A stretch of 64,000 nucleotides of DNA from Dryas octopetala (Eukaryota; Streptophyta; Magnoliopsida; Rosales; Rosaceae), in contig OY992839.1 in the NCBI GenBank assembly GCA_963921425.1, positions 3,102,501-3,166,500 of the forward strand. The letters are read 5' to 3'. This document shows, piece by piece, positions 38,591 through 50,092 of the stretch; the first letter of the stretch is position 1, and each line of letters starts with the position of its first letter. The position numbers and the translations under genes were made by a program. The notes under the pieces are model-generated. The model worked only from the letters and a program-made list of their open reading frames with translations, searched no databases and had not been told where the DNA came from.

Positions 38591-41500
38591 ATGGCAAAGG
38601 GGAAGCAAGCAACAAAACAAAACAAAGCACCGAAACATAAGGTAAAACGACAAAAAAAAATTGCAACTCAATTTCTAAATAAGAACAGTTTCACTTAGTG
38701 TAGGAGGAAATAGTTTCACTTGGTGTAGGAGGAAACAGTTTCACTAAGTTGCATAATGTAATATGGTTTCGTGATTTGACTGATGTAGTTTCACCTAGTT
38801 TATGCAAGTTGCACAAATTTATGTAACTACAACCAAGTCTAGGAGGAAACAGTTTCACTTAGTCTAGGAGGAAACAGTTTCACTTAGTGTAGGAGAAAAC
38901 AGTTTCACTTAGTGTAGGAGAAAACAGTTTCACTTAGTGTAGGAGAAAACAGTTTCACTTAGTGTAGGAGGAAACAGTTTCACTTAGTGTAGGAGAAAAC
39001 AGTTTCACTAAGTTGCATAATGTAATATGGTTTCATCATTTGACTGAGCTAATTTCAAGCACATAATTGTTCTTGATATAAATTCACTTGCTATAAATTC
39101 ACTATAATTATCCATTTACACATAAACAGTTTCACCATAATTATCCATTTGCACATGTTTACTTTACTTTACTATAAATGCAATGTAACTGAATATGGGA
39201 CTAGGAAATGTACCTGGACATGTTTCTTATGTTTGAGTATACCTTGACATGTTTCAATTCATAGCATATCCTAATAAGTGTAACTGTTTAAACATTTATA
39301 GAGTCAGAAAAAATCACCAGCGAAGGACGCTAAAAGGAATCCAGGTATACAATATCGATCTAACCTGGTGAGCTTTTTGAATATCCTCCAAAGCATCAAA
39401 CCTAGTCTACAGCAGAAGCATCTGGACAAGTTAAAACAGACTCCTTTTTGGACTTTTTTCGATGCCTGCAACAGAGGATTAATAACAAAGAAAGAGCACA
39501 GGAAATCAGACCAGCAGATCCACCAAATCCTCAGCTTGTATGACACAAGAACACACAAATTCAAAATTGGGGGAAGATTTGAAGCAATTGAAGTTGAAGA
39601 TGTTGCACAAATGTTTGGGTTGCCAAGTCATGGAAAGGAAGTACAAATCGACAACTATGGCTGCACAAGATGTGATTCAAGTTTTGTAAATAGATATTTC
39701 AGTGAAGACATAAGAGTGACCAAAAAAGAAGCTGAAAATGCACTTACAAAAGCCCTTCAAGCAGACAGAACGGATGATGTGGTGAGGCTGATTGTTATCT
39801 TGATGTTAACTATCATCTTCTTTGCAAATTCGGGGTACACACTTGCATGGAATTTAGTCTCCCCGATAGAAAACATCAAGAAAATGAAATCGTTTGCATG
39901 GGCAAGAGCCATAAGAGATTTCTTGAGAAATAATTTGAGGAATAGTCCACAGGGCAGTTCTGTCAGTGGATGTGTTATAATGATTTTGGTACGTAATTAC
40001 ATTTTTCTATTTTTTATTAACATTATTTTACAATATGTTGATATGATTGTAACTATATCTTTATTTATTGTATCTTCACAGTATTGGTTTTGTGAGAAAA
40101 CTAGAGTTATAAAACCAATAGAAGGAAGAGAAAACATGAGTCCAACAATTGTAAAGTGGGACTTGTTGAAATTGATTGCAGCTTTGAGAAAGACAAAACT
40201 TGCAGATATAAAGGTAAAAATTTCTATTCTAATTAAGCTGTAATTGTATTATTAATATACTGAAACTGTTTTCTCAATGATACTAACACTAATGTAAATG
40301 TGCAGTTTGCAGAAGAAGATGTTGACAGTAGTAATGAGGATGATGATGATGATGATGATGATTTTGAAGAAGACATGTCATTAGTACAAATGGTAAGTGA
40401 AAAAAACATTATCTATACTGAATCTGAAATTATTGTATTGTAACTATTATTGCAATACCTTATATTGCAACTATGCAGATGGCAAGAAAGAACTTAAGGA
40501 TCAGGCGAAGAAATACAAACCAAGAGGGTCCAAAAAAGAAACACAAAGTACTGGATGAGGCTGCAGAGAAAGATGAGGGAAAAAGCGATTGTGAGGAAGG
40601 AAGTGACGATGAGGAAGAACAGCAGGGTGGACACACTGAAACTGAATCTGACGAGGAGGATGAGGGAAAAAGCAATGATGAGGAAGGAAGTGAGGATGAG
40701 GAAGAAGAGCAAGGTGGACCTCCAGAAACTGAATCTGATGAGGAAGAACAAGTGGATGACACTGCAAAGGGGAAAAATGACAACAAAAAACAAAAGGAAA
40801 AGAAAGATGAGGATGAACCTGTAGAAGAAGAAGATGAAAATGAAGAAGAAGGGAATGAGTCTGACAGCAGTGCAACTGAAACTGAATCTGATGCTGCAAC
40901 TGAAAATGAAGATGTCGAAGGTGGAGACCAGACAGGCGGCAATGATGTTTTTCGAGACATTGTTGGCTCATTGGAAGATCATTATCTGAGAGAAAGGGAA
41001 GAAAATTATAGGCAAATTAAAGTTCCACATGGAGTCGAATATCAAAGAATATCGACTCAAGAAATGCTGGCAGAAGAAATGACTGAGAATGAGGAGCTTA
41101 CACGAGAAAGGAATGATCTAAAACATCAATTCAACATGCTGAAAGAGGAAGCTGACAAACTTCGTGAACAGTTACAGGAAAAAAATAGAGAAAATGAAGA
41201 ACTGAAGCACATGTTGCATATTGAAAAACAACAAAATTCTGAAGTTGAATTTCAGATGCAAATGTTGCATGCTACAAATGCATCTCTAAATGAACATGTA
41301 AATGGATTGAATGAACAAGTGAAGGGAATGAGTAATGACCTTTTGGCAATAGCGACTGAGAACTGCAGCCTAGAGCTTCAGATCAAGAACCTAGAAGACA
41401 TCCAAAGTGAAATAATCCACATCAAGAACGAACTCATCAAAGAGGTAGAGTTCTTGAAGGAAAAGAATACTCCTGAAACTCCCTGCCAGGCATTAAAGAT

Positions 41501-43245
41501 ATCAAATAAGCATTTCATCCAAAACCTGTCAGCAATATTACGGATGAAACAAAGAAAGAGGAAGAAGTTGGAGTACCCTGAATTCGATTATGACTGTGGA
41601 AAGAAAAAGACAAGGACCACCATCAAAACTGCCGAAGTTGCAATGCCAATTTCACAAGTGGGTCCTGATGATGTTGAGGAACTCGACAACACTCAAACCA
41701 CTGAAACTGTTGAAACCACTGCAACTGTTGATTCAGCAGTAGTAGATCAAAAAAGGAGAAAAATCCCATGGGGCAGATGTGCAGTGTACAAGATGATGGA
41801 ACCTGAATTGAAAGCACAAATCATATATTACTGGAAAGAAGCTGAATTTGAGTAAGTCAAATAAACTCCATCTTTTTACATATGAAGTTTCACTGCAATA
41901 CTAGACTGAAACTGAATCTTCACACTGCAATTGAATTTATACTGTAACTGAAATTGTTTTCTTTATCAAACAGTGAATTCTTTTGGTGTGGTAAACCTGG
42001 ATGGACAGTATCACGCGAGGATGTGGACCAGTTGATCAAAGAGCATGATGTGGCAAATACTGTAAGATAAAAGCATGAAAGTAACACATGCTCAATTTCA
42101 TTCTTCTATACTTCTTATACCTTAAAATACTAATTTCTAACATTGAAATTCATCACAAAACATAGGTTGTCGACTCATATAATCACTTATTGCAAGAAGA
42201 GCTACAAGAAAGTGGTACATTCATTTTCAGTACTTATGCCTGGGTAAGAACTGAAACTGCATTATTTATTTCTACTATTAATTCTAAATGTGTATATGTA
42301 TGCTTTATCAAATTCAAATCTATTTTTCTTGAGAACATCAGAGATTTTTGGAAGAGAAAAACGACAATGGCATCGTTGGATTCATTTTGAACGAATTGTT
42401 GCAACGCTTGCCAAAATATGACAAATTCCTGTTTCCTATGCTATCTACAAAAAAGAGCCACTTCACACTACTTATGCTTGACTTGAAGAATAGAAAGTGG
42501 ACGCATTTCAATTCCCTCAGATCAAGTAATGTGAACGGAAGTGATGTATGCTTTGAAAATGCAAAGTATTTGGTAAGAAACAAACAAAATGTATATTAAC
42601 ATTAAATTACACTAACATATGATTCATTCAGTTACACTGACATATGTTGTCTTAAACATGTAGAAAGATTACGTGGATCAATTCCTCACAGAATCCAAAA
42701 AGAATGCTGCACAAGATTTAGCTAAAGGGACAAGGAGGCAGAATCTAGTGAAACAAATAGGTCCAATTTCCCTAAACCAGGCAAATCAACAGAAACTAGA
42801 TGACTTATATCAAGTGCAACTGAATGAGGATGAGAAAGTAACATTGACTTGGCTGTTGGAACACAACATTGAAATGCCAATTAAAGATGACAACAACTGT
42901 CCCCAGCAAAAATCGGGAACGTAAGTATTATTACATATTTTAAAAAGTGCAAATATATATTTCAGAATAAAGGAATGACTGTAACTGTAAGTTTGACTGT
43001 AATTGTAACTTGTCTATTGCAGAAATGATTGTGGATTCCAAGTCATGTACTACACAGAGCAAATTCAAAGGGGAGCTCCATTTAAGAACCCTTTCACAAA
43101 GATAGATGTGCAGAAATTCAAAATACAAGTCCTGAAGAAGTTCATGGATCATCCACTTAGCTGGTTGAACATATTGGGCAAAAAAGTTAAGAGACCAGAA
43201 GCCAACAACAAGTTTGATCATATCATGGCGAAATTCAAACATTGA
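38591..43245 (+). CDS. Ulp1-like (C48) cysteine protease gene carried by the Mutator-like element
   Basis: A SUMO-protease-like gene of the type often carried by plant MULEs; its role in transposition is unknown. Exons: 38591-38641, 39302-39988, 40082-40213, 40306-40392, 40479-41851, 41974-42061, 42166-42243, 42342-42572, 42664-42920, 43023-43245. All phases agree, giving 1068 residues. N-terminal Lys-rich start; then a plant transposon-associated domain (SLYDTRTHKFKIGG, VEDVAQMFGLPSHGKE, SGCVIMIL/YWFCEKTR); a long Asp/Glu-rich tract; a coiled coil (about residues 500-630, ELTRERNDLKHQFNMLKEEA); and the C48 domain at the end. Its His (SHFTLLMLDLKNRKWTHFNSL region), Gln (PQQKSGT) and Cys (NDCGFQVMYY) are present. 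The usual catalytic Asp is Asn (HFNSL). No stop or frameshift. Confidence 0.85.
38686..39010. repeat. 25 bp minisatellite, CAGTTTCACTTAGTGTAGGA type
   Basis: In intron 1 of the protease gene. A 25 bp unit (CAGTTTCACTTAGTGTAGGA plus GAAAA or GGAAA) recurs in two blocks (38686-38745 and 38841-39010), the second with about seven units. A duplicated spacer TAAGTTGCATAATGTAATAT occurs at about 38747 and 39011. Confidence 0.93.
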
Positions 43246-44021
43246 TAAAATGTCGAGACTTTTATATTTATGACTTGTATATAAGTAGTTGGTTTATTTC
43301 TGTAATTTTTGGCTAAATTCAAACATTGATCTAATTTCTTAAATTTATTACTTGTATATAAATAGTTCTTTTATTTCTGTAATTTTTGTAATGTCTAAAC
43401 AATTTCACTTTAAAAAAAAAAACTTCTTGGTCATTAAGTTAGTGTAACTGTTAAACAATAACTAAAATTGGACACTAAAAGTAACTGAAACTGTATTTAA
43501 ATGTTGTCAACTTTGCTTGTAGGACCAAAAAAACTCGCAATAACACCAACGCACTTGTCAACTTTTACAAAACAGTTTCTCTTGAAAAACAATTTCACTT
43601 GCAAAACAGTTTCACTTACAATACAGTTTCACTTAAAAAACAGTTTCAGTTGCCATGTTCAGAGAAAGAGGTTACGTCTTTTCAGTTTCAAGAGAATGAA
43701 CAGTCTCATTGTTAATAAGCTATCAACTGGAATATAATAATTGTATCATAAGTCAGATAATAACATTCAACTACAATCATAAACCAAAATCCCTAATAAT
43801 ACAAAATATTCAACTGAAACTATATCAAAACAGTTTCACCCTCGAAAATAATACTAAAAACAAGAAAACCAAACAGATTCCATTTGAAAATTCCAAAATC
43901 CAAGAATACAGGACTACATAATCAAAATTTCGAGAATCATCAATCTAATTCAATGTAATAATTCCAAGAAATCCTTAAATTCAATTTCATAAACTGAAAC
44001 TAAACTACAAAAACAAAGAAA
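43246..44021. other. Spacer between the two convergent Mutator-like element genes
   Basis: AT-rich shared 3' region. The tail of the protease gene is locally duplicated (GGCGAAATTCAAACATTGAT at 43226 and GGCTAAATTCAAACATTGAT at 43311). Further CAGTTTCAC words lie at about 43570-43650 and 43829. No gene. Confidence 0.65.
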
Positions 44022-46708
44022 TCAATTCCTCAAAGGAGCAGTACATGTTTTCTTATTGTGGCCATCAACTTTACCACATCTACCACATTTAATAGATCTT
44101 GAACTGGCTCCAATAGACTTATACCTCGTTGATCTTGGTCTTCCAGGAGGCCTCTTTGTAAAAGGAGGAATAACAAAATCAGAAGCATCATAAGCAGATA
44201 TCTCAATATCAGGAATGGGAAGAATTGCAGCTGCATAGGAATTCCTATAGTAACCAGATTTAAATTCGTCTTCAATGTAATCATAGACATTTTTACCCTC
44301 TCTTTGAATTGCTACAAGAGCATGAGCACAAGGGAACCCTTCAATTTTCCATCTACGACAAGTACAAAAGTTGGAGTTCAAATCAACTAAAACAGAATGT
44401 GGACCGAACACCTCATAAACAGAATCATATGATCGGGCAATCTTCCAATGCCTACCCACTTCCATATACTTCCTCAACATCTCATCCATTTTAGGACAAA
44501 GAACATTATGCCAACTACTAGCCTCAGTCCTTCTTTTGTCCATAGTTTCCATTATTTGAACTCTAATACCATCAACCATTTCAAATATGGGCAATGAACG
44601 AAACTTGAGGATCCAAAAATTAAAAGACTCAGATAAGCCATTTGCCATAACCCCATACCGATTACCTTTAAAAAAAGCACACGCCCAATGTTCAAACGGA
44701 ATGCTCTCTAAGAATTTCTTAGCATTGTCATGCCCTTCTTTTTCCAAATCAGCCAAATGTTTGTAAAAAATCTCAACCGTTGGCGCATATGCACATTTCA
44801 TGAATAAATTCAGAACACGTTCTCTCAAATATTTACCAACTACTTTCACAGGCAACTTATTTTTCAAATTTCCTACCAAATGAAAATAACAATATGCATG
44901 AGGTGAGGAAGGAAAAATACGGTTAACACCTTCTAACAAGCCAGGATTACGATCTGAAATGAATGTAACTGTACGACCTTGGGGTGCCAAAACTTGATAC
45001 AAATTTTCAAAAAACCAAGTCCAATTGTCTTCAGACTCAGAATCCACAATAGCATAAGCAAGAGGAAATATACCTACAGAAAAATAAATAAAACAAACAA
45101 AGAAAAAGCCGAAGTGTAACTAATAAAGCAAAAGAATAAAATATGATAATTTACTGAACTGTAACTGTAACCAAGTCAAATAAACTCAATCTTTCTATTT
45201 TTTAACTTTCACTGCCATATTAGACTGAAACTGAATTTCCACAGAATTGGTACACTGAAATTGATCTACCAAAAAATTCCTACACTGAACTGAATTAATA
45301 TCTTTAGAGCCATATATAATTAAGTCAATTAAAAGTTTCAATATTACAAATACCTGGTTTGTCGGCATTTATGTTAGGGTTTAGCTACGAGATTTTGGGC
45401 TCCGCCCAAAATCCCGTAGCTAAACCCTAACATAATGCCTCCACCAAGCCCATTCTATACCCTGGGAGGAGATTGGATCAAAAATAGGGATTTACCCTTA
45501 AAAATCGAGGAAGGAAGCAACGAAATCAATAAACAACTGCAACTAAAAAAAAAAGACGTACCTTTATCACCATCCCTTCCATTTGCAGCAAGCAAATGAC
45601 CCAAATACTTCCCTTTCAAAAAAGTTCCATCAACATGAACCATGGGAAGACACCATCTATATCCTTGAATACATGCAGAATATGAAATGAAAAATCTCTG
45701 AAACCGACCACTTGACTCATCCAACTGTAAAACACAATGTGTGCCTGGATTTGAAATCTTCACAGCTTCAACGTACCAAGCTAACTTTTGAAAAGAGGCC
45801 TCCTCATCACCATGAACAAGAAGCTTTGCCATCTCTTTACCTTTCCATGCATTTTGATAACTGATATCCAAACCATAGTTCAGTTTCAGTTCCTGCACAA
45901 TGTCAATAGGTCTCAAAGATGGCTTCAAACGAAGCTCATCTTTCACAATTGATGATACAATTCGTGAACTCATCATCTTACCTTTAGTCTCACGAACAAC
46001 TCCACGGCATGTATGCTGATTATTCATAGTACGAATATAGCAAAATCCATTTGCTCTACATAACACTGCATACACACGCCATTTACAACCGTGTGAATTC
46101 TTCTCAAAACATTCAGCTATAATCCGATCTTTGTCATTCTTCGCATATACAAATTTGAATCCCATCTGAACAGCATATTTCACCAATTTCAAACGAAATT
46201 CAGCTACACCGCCCTCAAATTTTTGTCCAACATGATCAATATAACCTTCCCACTCTTTCGATAGATAACTTTTAGTTTCAGCAGTTCCAAAATCACCTAA
46301 ATACTGATTCGGATCAATCAAACTCTCAAACTCTTCAGAAGATGAACAACTTGCACCTTTCTTTCTTGTATAAGAGACTTCACTAGCACTTGTATCTTTA
46401 GATGATGTACTAGGAGCACTACAAGCAACATACTCAACAAGAACACCATCGTGATTCACAAGTATATCAACATATGAAAGTTTAAACAAAGGCAAAGAAG
46501 CTAACATCAAGTGAACATCCATATCACATTCCAATTTGCAACTTTCAAGATCCGGTAAAGAGTATGATAACCTAAATTGCCCTGCCTTCAAATGATTGAA
46601 TCTCTTTATTACTTCACTACAAATCCATTCATAGGTAACACCGGAAAACAATGACAAAAGAACTGACTTACTGTCACAAGTAACTCTTGAAATCACACCA
46701 ACATCCAT
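44022..46708 (-). CDS. MuDR-type transposase of the Mutator-like element
   Basis: DDE transposase moving the surrounding element by cut and paste. Exon 1 is 46708-45562 and exon 2 is 45073-44022; they join in phase as GRDGDKG|IFPLAYAIVD and give 732 residues. I start at the second Met because a likely 5' UTR intron acceptor (CATGTAG) lies just before it. Order: N-terminal MuDR-like region; a WRVY..C.....FCYIRTMNNQHTC zinc-binding domain; catalytic D in HVDGTFLKGKY; second D in ISDRNPGLL; E in LSESFNFWILKFR; a SWIM finger CTCRRWKIEGFPCAHAL; and a C-terminal zinc knuckle CGRCGKVDGHNKKTC. No stops or frameshifts. The intron holds a 76 bp palindrome. Confidence 0.92.
45364..45439. repeat. Near-perfect 76 bp palindrome in the transposase intron
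   Basis: Arms GGCATTTATGTTAGGGTTTA... and ...TAAACCCTAACATAATGCC, about 36 bases each with one mismatch and one indel, meet at a 3-base loop (GGGC-TCC-GCCC). In RNA it would form a long hairpin. Confidence 0.93.
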
Positions 46709-46894
46709 TAAGCTACATGATAAGAAAACATAAAACAAAAAAGTAAGTAAACACTGACTAACAAAATAAAATCAATTGAAACTGTTAAAACAGAACAACA
46801 TAATCAGTATTGCAATTCAATTTCTTAATAAGTTTAGGCAATATCAGTTTCAATTTCTGACTTAAAATAAAACAAACAAAGAAAAAACACAAGT

Positions 46895-47062
46895 GTAACT
46901 GAAACTGAATTTCCACAGAATTGCTACACTGAAACTGAATTTCAACATAATTCCTACAGTGAAACAGAATTTCCACAAAATTGCTACACTGAAACTGAAT
47001 TTCAACATAATTGGTACACTGAAACTGAATTTCAACATAATTCCTACAGTGAAACTGAATTA
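46895..47062. repeat. Tandem ACTGAAACTGAATTTC repeat, right arm of the Mutator-like element
   Basis: About five to six units of roughly 29 bp, consensus CTACACTGAAACTGAATTTC plus (A/C)(A/C)ACA(T/G)AATT. Each holds TGAAACTG or a close variant, the reverse complement of the CAGTTTCA of the left arm. Confidence 0.9.
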
Positions 47063-47794
47063 TTCTCTTTAAGGTTTTGATATCAATTGACTAAGTTGAT
47101 ATTACATCTAAATAAATCAACAAACCTAAATTCAACCACTAAAGCTGTAACTAAATTACTCCCAGAAATTGAAACTGAATCACTCAAACAAATTGTAACT
47201 AAATCACACACAGAAATTGTAAATCAATTGAAATTTACAAGAACTCACAGTAATCAAATTTGGTCTACTAAGCTCCGATGAAAACCTCCCGATCACAATC
47301 AGAACAATCCGATCACAACACCCCGAACAATCCGATAACAAGCTCGCGCAGATTCAATTACTCCAAAATCCGATGAAGACCTCCCCCGATCACAGAAAAC
47401 ACCCCGCAGAATCCGATCTCAAGCTCACGAATCGCACGAAGAGAATCGCATATGAAGATGAAGAAACTCACGATGAAGATTCAAGCTCACGATGATGAAG
47501 ATTCAAGCTCATGATGAAGATTCAAGCTCACGATGAACATCGCAAGCGCAAGAACAGGGGTAACTAAAAAAACGGTACGGTAATTAATGTTGTTGATGTA
47601 GGAAAACAAAACAGGGGTAAACCTGGTATATTTAAAAAAATTAAAGTCAAAATTTTCTTATTAGAAGTTGACTAGGGGGTTTACAGAGATATTAAGTGTT
47701 AACAGGGGGTTTTGAAATAGTTTAATAAAGATTGGAGGTTTTGAATTAATGTATATCAAAATAGGGTGTTTTTAATAGTTCACATTTAATTTAA

Positions 47795-48340
47795 TAATTA
47801 AGAAAAAAGTCGTTAACCCAACATGCTCGTGGTGGTATATATTGTTGTGACAAAAAAGTAGCAGCTAATACAATAATTATTAATCAGGCACTCGAGTTTG
47901 AGTCTTCGATTTGACTTTTGGAGTCAAGTAGTAAGGGAGTTAAAATTCTTTGTGAATCTCTTAGGTCTGCAGTGGATTGTCTACTTTTAATCGATCTAAA
48001 AAATTTATCTGGTGCTCGAAAACTAGCCCAAGACATCTTCAATTACCAAAAAAAAAAAAAATGTTTGTATAATATGGTTTTCATGGTAAGTTAATTAATC
48101 TTACATAAAAAGTCCAGAAAAATAAGAATCTAAAAACCATATAGTGATTCTTTTGGTGCTGATTTTGTACTTCTAACTAAATTACAGAATTTAATTAGTT
48201 TTTCAATATGAGTTATAATTACTACTTGAAAATTTGATATGATCATCTTTATGAAAATGCATATAAAATTTCCGTATAAAATTTAATGTGAACCACATAT
48301 GAATTACTTTAAAGTCAGAACTACTAGACAAACCAAATAA
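47795..48340. other. Array-unit DNA right of the Mutator-like element
   Basis: 47795-47870 continues the copy 6 flank (GAAAAAAGTCGTTAAC, GTAGCAGCTAATACAATAAT; compare 30870-30930). 47884-48060 may be a SINE-like insert: it has a B-box-like GTTTGAGTCTTCGAT and ends in about 15 A. That reading is weak. No gene. Confidence 0.45.
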
Positions 48341-48554
48341 AGTGTGTAACCTTTTTTTAAGAGTTACACACCCTTTTTCTACTCATTGCACACCCTCTTT
48401 GTTTATTTTGTGAAATGATAAAAATGACCCAAAATTAAATTACCATAAAGGACAAAAACATAAAAATAAAATGACAAGTGCGGAAAAGAGGTGTGTCCTC
48501 CCACCCAGCCGGCCTCCTCCCACCCTCTACTGGCCTCCTCTCACCTCCTCCTCC

Positions 48555-48860
48555 TCATTCCTCAATTTCTCCTTCTCTTCCCTTTCTTTCTCTTTCCTCA
48601 ATTTCAGAGGCTGCCTCATCTTCTTCTTCTTCTTCTTCAAAACAGTCAATGCCATAAGCTGCGTGGCCTTCTCCAAAAGCCTTGATTTGGTCCTTGAGAG
48701 ACCTCTTGTGCTTGAAATCAGAGCCACAAGTGCAATACCAAAGCTTCCCACAATTCTTCTCATGGGTTCTCCAATCACCTCTCACTGCAAAGGCCTTCCC
48801 ACATTTTATGCACATGAAGGGTTTTGAAGTCTTTGACAGGCTTTGACCTTGGGTGGTCAC
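48555..48860 (-). pseudogene. Captured fragment of a WIP-type C2H2 zinc-finger gene
   Basis: The frame encodes the C-terminal exon of a WIP-family (TT1/NTT-like) transcription factor: [40 protein letters not shown], then [20 protein letters not shown] and a Glu-rich tail. WIP genes need an upstream exon with the first fingers; I find none here. In the last finger the usual KDHIKAFG histidine is Gln, removing a zinc ligand. It lies between two transposons, with repeated TTACACACC and TTGCACACC words in opposite orientation about 200-450 bases to either side, suggesting capture by an element whose ends I could not define. Probably not functional. Confidence 0.8.
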
Positions 48861-50092
48861 TGTTGTTTCTGCAACCTGGGGCAGGAAAGAGGAGGAGGAG
48901 AGAGAAGGAATCCGGCGACATCGGCGGCTGTGTGCAGGGTGGGTCGGGTATTGTGGGTGTTAAAATTTTATTTTATTTTATTTTTTTCTGTGTAAGGGTG
49001 TGGCTGGGTTGAAAAATGAAAAGCCAAAGAGAGAAAGGGAGGGAGGAGAGAGAAGGAAAGAAAGAGAGGTGGAGAAAGGGAGGGAGGAGAGAGAAGGAAA
49101 GAAAGAGAGGTGGGGTTGGGGGTGTTGCGCATCGTGGTTCTGGTTTTGGATGGGGTGAGTGTGTTTTAGTGGAGGGCTATTTTGATAATGAAATAGGTGT
49201 ACAAAAAGTAATTTCAAATTTTAGGAGAAGATAAAAAGTGTGTCGGCAGAAAAATGGAAAAAATGGTGTGTAAATAGCAATATTCTTTTTTAATTAGGTG
49301 TGCAAGGGATTTTTTTAATTTAGGTGTTCAAGGGAAAGGGGCAAAGGCCCAGTAAACCGAATAAACTAGTCCAGCTTTTAACTTCAACATATCTAATAAA
49401 ATCCAAAGCCCAAGTCCGAGTTATAGTAAATTTTTTTAAAAATTAGAGTTTAGTTTTTCTAAACTTTCTTATTTGAAAAAAAACTATAAGGTTTTTTTTT
49501 TTTTTCTTTTAAATAAAGGCCTTATTTTATTTTTTTTTCTAAATAAAGCTCTTTGAGGCTTTGACCATTATCTTGTTAAAGAAATATGTCATTATTTGTT
49601 TATTTTTTTAGGATATAGTGTACGGGTTTCACTTTATACTTTTATAGGGTATAAAATAAAATTTGTGGAGGCTGTATATTAAGTTTTAACTCTGAGATTT
49701 TAAACTTAAAATTTCATAGTTAAAACCTCATATAAAGCCGACAAACTAGGGCTTGAAGGAGAAGTAAAAATACACTACCGAACACTTGAAAATGACCACT
49801 GAACGCTCGACGCCTAATATGTATGAAAAAAAATAGAAATTAATGGATCAATATTATATAATATGGAATGGTTACAATATTATTAAACTTTAGTTAGAAT
49901 TTTAAAAGTCATAAAATTTTAATTAATAAATTATAAAATTAAAGAATTTAAATGAAAGTCTCCTAAAATTTTATTACCTACAAAAAAAAAAAGAATTTGG
50001 CGTTAGAGAATATCGCATCGCATACAGTTGAAGTAGTGTTTAATTTTATGAAAAATATGCTTGGAATATTTGCATTATTAACTCCAAATTTA
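48861..50092. other. GA-rich and AT-rich intergenic DNA
   Basis: A duplicated GGAGGGAGGAGAGAGAAGGAAA tract lies at about 49030-49110. The rest is AT-rich with A and T runs. No gene. Confidence 0.5.

Larger units (their letters stand above)
37505..47785. mobile_element. Mutator-like element with Ulp1-like protease gene, about 10.3 kb
   Basis: Carries a MuDR-type transposase (- strand) and a Ulp1-like protease gene (+ strand) facing each other. A 9 bp duplication TTAATTTAA lies at 37496-37504 and 47786-47794. Joining the flanks with one copy of it recreates the array-unit sequence kept at about 30845-30880 (TTTATTAATTAGTTAAG...GAAAAAAG), which places both ends independently. Terminal inverted repeats are weak: over the first 22 bases about 12 match, mostly in the CACCC part, as expected for the TIR-poor plant MULE group. 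Non-coding parts are rich in CAGTTTCA/TGAAACTG. Both genes look intact, so the element may be autonomous and young. Confidence 0.88.

Noticed and set aside
38686-39010. Regularly spaced direct repeats that could look like a CRISPR array
   Set aside because: The units are contiguous 25 bp minisatellite copies with no unique spacers, in an intron of a plant transposon gene.
40082-40243. Reading through the introns at 39989 and 40214 as coding
   Set aside because: The open frame passes the first intron by chance. The GT-AG splice joins SGCVIMIL to YWFCEKTR, the usual run in this domain.
40460-40971. Antisense open frames of 99-166 codons opposite the protease gene
   Set aside because: They are mirror frames of the Asp/Glu-rich coding tract (Ser-, Leu- and His-rich shadows) with no independent signal.
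37451-47792. ATTTAATTT at 37451 and 47784 as the target duplication of the Mutator-like element
   Set aside because: It leaves a stretch of copy 6 flank inside the element. TTAATTTAA at 37496 and 47786 agrees with the empty-site sequence at 30845-30880.
48978-49234. Overlapping plus- and minus-strand frames of 72-79 codons
   Set aside because: Low-complexity purine/pyrimidine tract (GGAGGGAGGAGAGAG). Not genes.
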